DNA of 64,000 bases. Origin: Puccinia triticina. Lineage: Eukaryota; Basidiomycota; Pucciniomycetes; Pucciniales; Pucciniaceae. A program made the translations under genes and the position numbers. This document shows, piece after piece, positions 56,850-64,000 of the stretch; the first letter of the stretch is position 1, and each line of letters starts with the position of its first letter. The notes below the pieces were generated by a model. That model worked only from the letters and a program-made list of their open reading frames with translations, was not told where the DNA came from and did not search any database. The DNA is taken from the NCBI RefSeq assembly GCF_026914185.1, contig NC_070574.1, positions 992,501-1,056,500 on the forward strand, in the 5' to 3' direction.

Positions 56850-59725
56850 CAGATGACGGGCTAGGACTGATTTCAAAATCCCTCTGAAACCCCAACAGAA
56901 GCTCTATTTCACACCCGTGAGTCTAATCGTATCAATTCACTCTCTCACTATCGGCTATCAGTTAATCAAAGGCTTTGAAGAGGGGGACAGGTTTCATGAT
57001 GACCATCACCCAATCCTTATGACTGACTACTGATCGTCTTCGATCATCACCAGGCAATTACGCGATCTTCTGATCTGTCCTACCCAGCCCCATCATGTTC
57101 AAACGATCTCAGGTAGGCTGACCACCACTTGGTGCCAAATCTATTCACCTTTCATCAGAACAACTAACTACGTCTGCTTCCTATGATGTCATTTGTTCCT
57201 TTTTTGTAGAACATGGAGTCGATGCCCATGTCTTTGGTCAATATACAGTTCAGTTCCAATCCCTTTCGAAATTTCACCACGCCTATTGACTAAAGCCCTT
57301 CACGATGATTACATCCCGATTTCGATCAGATGCGCCTCATGGACAAAGCCACATCTTTCCATCCTAACTGCTTGGTTTCGGGGTCAGTGGAATTTTACAG
57401 AGCAGCTCTCGAAACTTCCAATTAAGAGCATTATTGAATTTTATCATTGATTTTTTTAAGTTTTGATTGATTTCGTTAATCCTCAGTTGCGGCTACGTTG
57501 CGATGGGCGGTGGTAATGCGGACCTGCTTATCAGATCAGTTGACATTCACTCTCGGTGGGAGCTCAAAATCACTACCGGTCAATCAATAGTGAAGTAAGT
57601 CAGTATTTTTGATCCATAGCATCGTTCTTTTCTCCCTTTCGTTTGAGTATATCCTGTTAGTCTCGAATAATGCCTTACTCGCCGCCACCCCGTAGTTCGG
57701 TTCACTTCTTTCAAGCTTCACCCCGGGGGAATCCTCAAGTTTTGGTCTGTAACAATGACCAGACAGTGCGTTTATTATCCTCCCCTTTCCACGTGGAACT
57801 CCAATTGACAATGTACTAATCGGGTTTAACTGTTCCTCCGTACTTCCAAATACAAGATTACTCAATACGACCTTTCCAACGTATCAACCATACAAAATGC
57901 TGCATCGAACTCATTATCCGTCGATCCTGCCCATCGCCCCACGCCAGGATTGGGGTCTCGCGAAGGAGACGGGATTTCAACTGGTAATGAGAAGCCAGTA
58001 TTAACCCATAAATCGAGCATCGTTTTCCCAGTCCCTGTCAATCACTGCAGCGTTAGCCCAGACTCAAAATCGATGGTGGCAGTAGGAGATAGTAACGAAG
58101 TTTTTATTTACGACTGTCAAGGTGCACATCAAACAAATGAACCGTTGATTGGCGATTGGCGATTGGGCCCACGAAGGATCTACCTTCCCGGAGTCTCGGC
58201 TCTCACTGGTAGTTTCAGTACTAGTTGGAATCAGTATGGAGATAAATTTGCAGTCGCAAGTGAGGGCGAAGTTGTCGTGGTTTATGATATGAAGATGCTT
58301 GGGAAGCCTCTTCTAGTAAAGCAAACTGCCCAGAAAGGCAGGCCCGGTGGCGCGAGGGTAGTCAAGTTCAGTCCTGCCGGCCCTAATGAGCTCCTAGCAT
58401 TCACTGAGGTCAGTCAACTCGAGAGAAAACTGAATTCTTCAGCTACTGACTCGAGATGGATCTTTGATCAGCACCAATCTTTGGTCCATGTTTTGGATGC
58501 TCGTACTTTTGATCCAGATCATGAACAGATATTGGCAGTACCCACACCATTTCCCGGGATGACACCCTTCCCGCCACGCTTATCACCAGGATCAATCCGG
58601 CCGCATCAATCAGCAAGCAGCACCGATCGAACTCCCTCCCTTCTAGATCGATCAAATCCTATTTACGATGAGAGGAATACTTCAGCCGCATCAAGACGGC
58701 GGATGAGTGAGCTGCATGCACAGCTGTCACGTGGAGCTAGAAGAAACTTCCGCCCAGTCGAGATGAATAATGATCTCGAGCCCGAAGAAGACGAGCAGGA
58801 TGAGGAAAACCATCCAGAGGCTGGACCGAACATGAGCGATGGTCTTCGTCGTCAAAGCAGACAATCTGAGTCGCCGCGATCGCGGGAAGAGCCGATCGGG
58901 GAAATGACTTTTACGGAGCCGATGTTTGGAGAATTTTCCCGCAGGCGCACCCCGGAACTCCCACTTTCTGCTGTGGAACGGATGTGGGGGGATAGCGAAG
59001 GCCGCAATGATCTTAACCTGCGATCCTCACTAAGCAGCCGGGCCAGTCAATTCTTTGGCACAGGTGTCAGAGCAAGCCGGACCACGAGAGGAGGATACAG
59101 CTGGGCAGTGAGGTCGAGACTGCCGCATAATTTAGACGATGACGAGGCTTGCTTGGAGGGCGAAGGCGAAGAACAAGGCTCGCAACCAAGACAGACGAAC
59201 TCGTCAACACGAACAACCTTGTCGGGGGCCAGGTTGGAATGGGGCCCACCTTCGACGTCCACGTCTTCGAGTCGCCATATTCAGCTGCAAGGATCATCAA
59301 TCCGAGTCTTGAGTGATGATGATGACCGGAGCGGTAGGGTGAATAGCAACTCGGCAATCAATTCATCTTCGACGCCTACCGGGCTACTTCGAGACCGAGA
59401 CGCGACCGCATCGTCCATCGCCCTCGCTCATTCCCAACTGATCGCTTCCCGACTCGGCCAAAATCCGCCCCCGTTCTCCCGCTCGGAAGCTTGGTTTGAC
59501 CTCGACGGAGGCCCGCCGGCGGCAATCCGCAACCGCTCAAACTCGCTCTACGGACTTATCTCCGCCTCTTACTCCGGCGTTAGGAGTGGGATGTGGGACG
59601 ACCTGATCGGCTTGAGTTGGTCCCCCGATGGCGAGTGGTTGGTCTCTGGAACTGAAGTTGCTCTCGTTGAATGGAAAGTCAAACGCTCGAGTCGCGCCGG
59701 TTTTGGTGACTCGAGGTTGTGCTGA
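56850..59725 (+). CDS. WD40-repeat protein with DUF2415 domain
   Basis: The well-supported exons are 57330-57382, 57487-57594, 57696-57765 and 57857-59725; the last alone gives 622 residues. Introns have GT...AG ends and TGACTAA/TACTAAT branch sites. Spliced sequence includes CLVSGCGYVAMGGGNADLLI, NSVHFFQASPRGNPQVLVCNNDQT joined to ITQYDLSNVS, then HCSVSPDSKSMVAVGDSNEVFIYD and FSTSWNQYGDKFAVASEGEVVVVYD, all WD40 blades. VVKFSPAGPNELLAFTE followed by SLVHVLDARTF is the DUF2415 motif of fungal WD40 proteins. A long disordered acidic/Ser-rich insert (about 58600-59500) precedes the last blade LIGLSWSPDGEWLVSGTE. Upstream pieces (IPLKPQQKLYFTP near 56900 and LRDLLICPTQP at 57060) look like the N-terminus, but I could not fix the start or all 5' joins. 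Function is unknown; the frame looks intact. Confidence 0.75.
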
Positions 59726-60936
59726 TTGTCTCCTCCTAACATATGATTATCTTCCCCTCTCTCTTTTCCGATTCTCTGTTGGTATTTTCCTCTTCCCTCG
59801 GTGTTTTGGTTTTGCGTTAAACAAGAATCTTTTGTGACGTATCAAGCAATCTTATAATGGCTCCTACGGCTCCCTGTTTTTTGGTATTTTTATTGTTTGT
59901 ATGAATGTCAATATGTACTATTGTAACATATCTGTTGGCCAAAAAAACTTCACAGTCGCATGTCCAACACCTAGTATTACCTCGTCCTCTTGCAGTTACA
60001 TTATCATTTCACAAATCCATCTACATCTCAAAAGAACAGATCAAAGTTAGTCATGATGTCAGCGAGTTACCCAAGTCATACAACTGTATTTTACGCGACC
60101 AATCTACTTACTACGTACTACGGAAAGGTTGGATTGGTTTTAATTCAACACTGCAAGAGCTACACTTTGCTACAAAAAGTGGTGCTTTTCCTTAGCGTAG
60201 CGGGGCCCCGCTACTCCTCACGGAGAGCAGCGTTAGCGATAGCGGAAAAACACTATTTCAAGCGGCAGTGAAGCGCAAGGAATTGAATAAAACTTTTCTA
60301 ATTCCAAAAAGAGAGGCAGTTGCAATGATACAATCAGCTACGGTTGATCATCCATCATCCACCAGGACCACAACAGCGTAAAAAAAACTTAACTACATAG
60401 AGCCTTTTGGGTTCTTGCACCTTCTGAATCCACGGCTTGGCCAGCGGGTATACCTCATTAACACCAGGATGTGTGTTCTTCAGTGAACAACTGCCCATTG
60501 GGAAGGATTTCACTATGGAGCAGTCCGTACCAGCTAGCCAAGGAAGGCTGCTTTTGGTGGATGGCAGCAAAGTATATCGGCTGGCTGGACAACAGAAGGT
60601 GTCTTGGGCCTTTGCTCGGAAGCGCCAAAGTAACCACTAAAGTAGCTTTTTTTGCTGCTACTTTAGCAAACAGCGTAGCAAATTGCTGCTACTTTAGCAA
60701 CAAGCAAAGCAGAATGCCACTACAAGCCACTGAAAGTAGCTTGCTAAAAAAAAGCTCTTGAAAATGATTGGCGGAAAGCAAAGTGTCAGGTTGTGGTTCT
60801 GCTACTCTTAGCTTTATCATACCTGCTGGTGTCACTCATTCATGACCTGTCATTTACAGGTCTTACCCTCAATTAGAGATTTTTGTTTGACACCAGTGGA
60901 TGTTCATTGACCCCCCTGCAGCTGTTTATATTCTTA
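59726..60936. other. Intergenic with TAGCG/CTACTTTAGC repeats
   Basis: T-rich 3' flank of the WD40 gene, then stretches of TAGCG palindromes (60190-60260) and CTGCTACTTTAGCAA words (60640-60740) related to 8275-8495. No gene seen. Confidence 0.5.
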
Positions 60937-61606
60937 CACCGCCAGCAAACAGGTGACATAATCTGGATTTCGCCAAGCTGAAGTAATCCAGATTCCAAAT
61001 CAAACTAGCGCCCAGGGTGTGTTGTCACCTGTTGTGGATTTTGTCACCTGCCATTCTCAGTGGCAAGTGCAAGTGGAATGCACAACCCCCTTGATGGCCG
61101 GTGCTAACTGGTCATTGAGGGGAGATACACACCTCCCTTGATGGCCCATCTGTACCGGCCATCAAGAGGAACACCCTACACTCTCTTGTTGGCCAGTCAC
61201 AGTACGGGCCATTGAGAGTTTAGTGTTTTGTCTCAATGGCCGGTGTACTGACAGGCCACCAAGGGGTATGTGTATCACCTTTCAATGGCCGGTCAGTGGC
61301 GGCCATCAAGAGTATAAATGGTGCTTTACTCTTGCTGGCTGGTACTGACCGGCCATCAAGAGTGTTATGTGTTCCTCTTGATGGACAGTACAGACGGGCC
61401 ATCAAGGGAGGTGTGTATGTCCCCTTGATGACCAGTTAGCACCGGCCATCAAGGGGGTTGTGCATTCCACTTGCACCTGCCACTGAGAATGGCAGGTGAC
61501 AAAATCCACAACAGGTGACAACACACCCGGGGCGCGAGTTTGATTTGGAATCTGGATTACATCAGCGCGACAAAATCCGGTTTACGTCACCCATTTGCTG
61601 GTGGTG
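60937..61606. mobile_element. 670-bp foldback element, TSD TTA
   Basis: Starts CACCGCCAGCAAA and ends TTTGCTGGTGGTG, flanked by TTA (60934-60936) and TTA (61607-61609). The two halves are complementary almost end to end: GTGTGTTGTCACCTGTTGTG and TTGATGGCCGGTGCTAACTGG recur inverted. The centre consists of CTTGATGGCCGG/CCGGCCATCAAG units like the arrays at 40 and 44 kb. It encodes nothing; its transcript would form a long double-stranded RNA. Confidence 0.8.
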
Positions 61607-61616
61607 TTAGTACAGT

Positions 61617-61747
61617 GGTTAGCTAACTTAACTAAGTCCCTCCTTATGTGAAGGGGAGACGCCGTCCCGCAGGGACCCTCCAAAGGAGGGTCCCTGCGGG
61701 ACGGAGGTTGCTGCGCTCCCCCGAGGAGAGAAATTAGCTAAGTTAGA
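61617..61747. repeat. Hairpin repeat with perfect 20-bp arms
   Basis: CCGTCCCGCAGGGACCCTCC, AAA, then the exact inverse (61662-61704). Outside it TTAGCTAACTT and AAATTAGCTAAGTTAG form a second inverted pair (61619-61747). Likely a short MITE related to 56393-56447. Confidence 0.7.
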
Positions 61748-62075
61748 GTGGTTAGTACACTGGACATGGGTACAACTCCCATAGGACACATAATATTTTA
61801 TGGAGTTTCACACAAAGCACCCAGCCCGCTACCATTACCAAAAGTGCAGCAAAGCGGGGCCCAAAAGACCTATGCTTTTGCTAAGCTACCACTAATTTGC
61901 GTAGCGTAGCTCTTGTATCGTTGGTTTTATTAACATGTTTATCAAGTCCAGGGTTGACCCAAGCGTGTACAGCCTTTCCGTTGAACGCACGAAGCGCAGG
62001 AGAGGCTTGTATCCAAAACAAACTTGCTCGCTTGTAATGGTTGGGGTTCTGAAGTACTTCCTTTTAGTAAAGATT

Positions 62076-62385
62076 AGAGATGGCAAACGGGTACCCGGGC
62101 GACAGTACCCGGCACCCGCCGGCGGGTATACTTGCTCACCAAGATGAATCCCCTCTCGGCGGCAGGTATACTGATACCAGCTTGCGGAGGTCCAAGAGGG
62201 ATTCCTCTTGGTGAGTGGGCACATACCTACAAAAAACAACTTGGCGGGTACCGCCGGTACCCGCCAAAAATACCCGGGTACCGCCGCTGCGGGTGCCAAG
62301 TACGGGTACGGGTATCTGTTTTGGGCCAAAAAAGCAGGCAGAACCCGGACACGCGGCGGGTACCCGGGTACTGATTGCCATCTCT
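62076..62385. mobile_element. MITE with 10-bp TSD (Mutator-like)
   Basis: Starts AGAGATGGCAAACGGGTACC and ends CTGATTGCCATCTCT. Flanks are AGTAAAGATT (62066-62075) and AGTAAAGATT (62386-62395), a perfect 10-bp duplication. The interior is full of GGGTACCCG and CGGCGGGTA palindromes. A 9-11 bp duplication fits Mutator-like elements. Confidence 0.75.
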
Positions 62386-62395
62386 AGTAAAGATT

Positions 62396-63336
62396 GTATA
62401 TAATACACTTCACTACCCATTGGAGAATACACCACGGGCAAAGCTCAACAAAATGATTTCAATTGCCAGCCGATATCATTTCGGTTGGTCTGCCTGCAAG
62501 GGGGGACCGTCGCCAGACGATTGGCGTTTTCACTGGAAAATTCCAGGAACCCTACTGGAAGGCAATCCAAAATTATTTTGGATCCCCAACGCACTTCCGA
62601 AGTGCTTTCGTGTGCAATTCGGAATGGTTACGGGCCGTCGCAGGTTTTGGAGGGCTCAAAACAAGGTTTCAGCAAGGTGGGTGGACAAAAGGGAGGCTTG
62701 AACATGCAACATGCTTCTGATCCACCCCAACCAAGCCCCACTACAGGCATGTAGCTGTCGCTGCGGGATGCAGCGTCACCCTGTCGTTGCAAGCCCGCGT
62801 GACTGCGCAAGTAGGCGCAGTCACTGCGGCCGCGACCCCAAATGCAACGTCAGGTGACGCTGCGGGCCGCAACGACACCTATTTGCCCGTAGTGCCCCTT
62901 GCCAACTGCCCCAGACACACTGTGGTATGGGGGCGCTGTTTTATATATAGGACCATGCTCCTGTGAGGTGTGGTCAGCCATATTCGGAAATATTCCGGGG
63001 AAAATCCAGGAAAAAAACCGGAATGGTCTGTTTCCTGGAATGAAGTCGAATCAATTTCGACTTCATTCCATTTTGGACGCTACCCGAATTGCGATCGGAA
63101 TGGTTCCGGTACTTTGACCATACCGGAAGCATTCCAATCGGTTTTCGGTCCTTCAACCATACCGGAACGATTCCGATTGGTTTTCGGGTTTTCCTACCAT
63201 CCAGTAAATTTTCTGGATGGAAACTTTGGATCTTCACCCGTGGTGTAATATTGGGCAGGGTGTGCCTAAGATGGGGGTCTTTGTCCCCATCAAGAAGAAC
63301 TTTGAATTTTTCAAAAATTGTTTGTGTAAAATCTTG
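62396..63336. other. No gene recognised; short palindromes
   Basis: GGAATGAAGTCGAA...TTCGACTTCATTCC (63036-63070) is a near-perfect hairpin, followed by degenerate repeats of ACCGGAA and ATTCCGATTGGTTTTCGG (63100-63190). No coding evidence. Confidence 0.45.
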
Positions 63337-63829
63337 CCGACATCGCAGCCGAACCAGACCGGCTTGTCGGCCTTGATCATCTTGATCACCAGCTCCTTGA
63401 GGGTCTCGCTGCGCCCACACATAGTGAAGACCGGGTGAGTAAACCAATGATATGCAGCAAGCAGGGAGCGGAGACATACCTGGTCGTGTTCACGTATCGC
63501 ACAGCCCGGCCGCCCTACACGTTTCCGAGCCTGTTCACGGTGTACGCCTGGTCGTAGTCGTGGCGGGGATCGTTGATCAAGCTGATGTATTCGGACGCCT
63601 GGGTCTTGGATATATATCGGTATGAGGTGCCTGATTGCCAATCCCGACTCGCGCAAAACCTTCCCTTGATGTCACGCTCAGAAGCTTTGTTCTTACACGC
63701 CTGGACAAAGATTTTGGAGATACATAGCTTGCTGCCTATGATCTTGAATGGAGTCTCTGCAACAAAGGAAGGGAAGTTACGCTCATCAAACCCTTTCGAA
63801 AGGTGACTTTCAAAACTGAAGCCAGTCAA
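63337..63829 (-). pseudogene. Bleomycin hydrolase (cysteine aminopeptidase) fragment
   Basis: On the minus strand ASEYISLINDPRHDY and YTVNRLGNV are followed by GGRAVRYVNTT (63829-63480), then after a 71-bp intron (63479-63409) ETLKELVIKMIKADKPVWFGCDVGK. This order is characteristic of the C1-family bleomycin hydrolase (yeast Blh1/Lap3), between the catalytic Cys and His. A TAG at 63527-63525 breaks RLGNV-GGRAV, and similarity ends abruptly after CDVGK, before the His/Asn active-site residues. The upstream part beyond 63829 was not recognised. A truncated pseudogene copy is likely; the intact gene should be elsewhere. Confidence 0.7.
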
Positions 63830-64000
63830 ACATACTTTTCCAGCGCGATACTTCTTGGAATACAGAACATGTCATTTTTCGCGGCACCTTTCCCTTCCTC
63901 ACAGCTAGCCGACTTGGTCTATATTTAGTCCAGCAGGCTTGTAGCTCCCTCATCTCTTCGAAGAGAAACATTGACGACCTCACTTTATCTGGACAACTAG

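Overview
The window looks like a nuclear segment of a large, transposon-dominated basidiomycete genome, most likely a rust fungus (Pucciniales). The reasons are short GT-AG introns with TACTAAC/TGACTAA-like branch sites, fungal Helitrons, copia and gypsy elements, small secreted cysteine-rich genes, and fungal genes such as VAC8 and a DUF2415 WD40 protein. No prokaryotic or organellar features were seen. The genus is inferred, not proven.

Layout: 0.1-3.9 kb, copia element on the minus strand with a deleted RT. 5.0-6.3 kb, a four-exon acidic host gene. 7.2-8.3 kb, a duplicated block carrying an 8-Cys secreted-protein gene. 8.7-9.1 kb, a MITE. 12.3-14.4 kb, a copia gag relic broken by a CACTA-like element and a tRNA-derived repeat. 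14.7-20.4 kb, a decayed gypsy element next to a tyrosine-recombinase relic. 22.4-23.6 kb, a VAC8 pseudogene. 23.8-26.0 kb, a Helitron 3' end between long inverted repeats. 26.7-34.9 kb, a nearly complete Helitron with a recognisable 3' terminus. 36.0-40.0 kb, a complete gag-only LTR element with a perfect 5-bp target duplication. 40.2-41.6 kb, a foldback element filled with a palindromic minisatellite. 42.5-43.6 kb, the second copy of the secreted-protein block. 44.2-44.9 kb, a second palindromic array. 46.3-49.2 kb, a host gene whose last exon holds a 2.1-kb TIR element. 49.9-53.7 kb, a SANT-domain relic and a minus-strand Helitron relic split by a TIR element with a 7-bp target duplication, itself containing a copia piece. 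54.4-56.4 kb, several MITEs. 56.9-59.7 kb, a WD40/DUF2415 gene. 60.9-62.4 kb, a foldback element, a hairpin repeat and a Mutator-like MITE. 63.3-63.8 kb, a bleomycin-hydrolase fragment.

Genes that look intact are the 5-kb acidic protein, the two paralogous secreted proteins, the 46-kb gene (with a transposon-derived tail) and the WD40 gene. Most other coding sequence is mobile or decayed. Two cross-cutting patterns stand out. All 14 in-frame stops I mapped inside relics of transposons, VAC8 and a SANT domain are TGA, most preceded by T, and six of seven differences between the two LTRs of the gag-only element are CpG transitions; both fit C-to-T decay at TCG/CpG sites. The two secreted proteins share an exact 8-Cys spacing that mimics hydrophobin order. 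All calls were made by eye from sequence; no database search was run.
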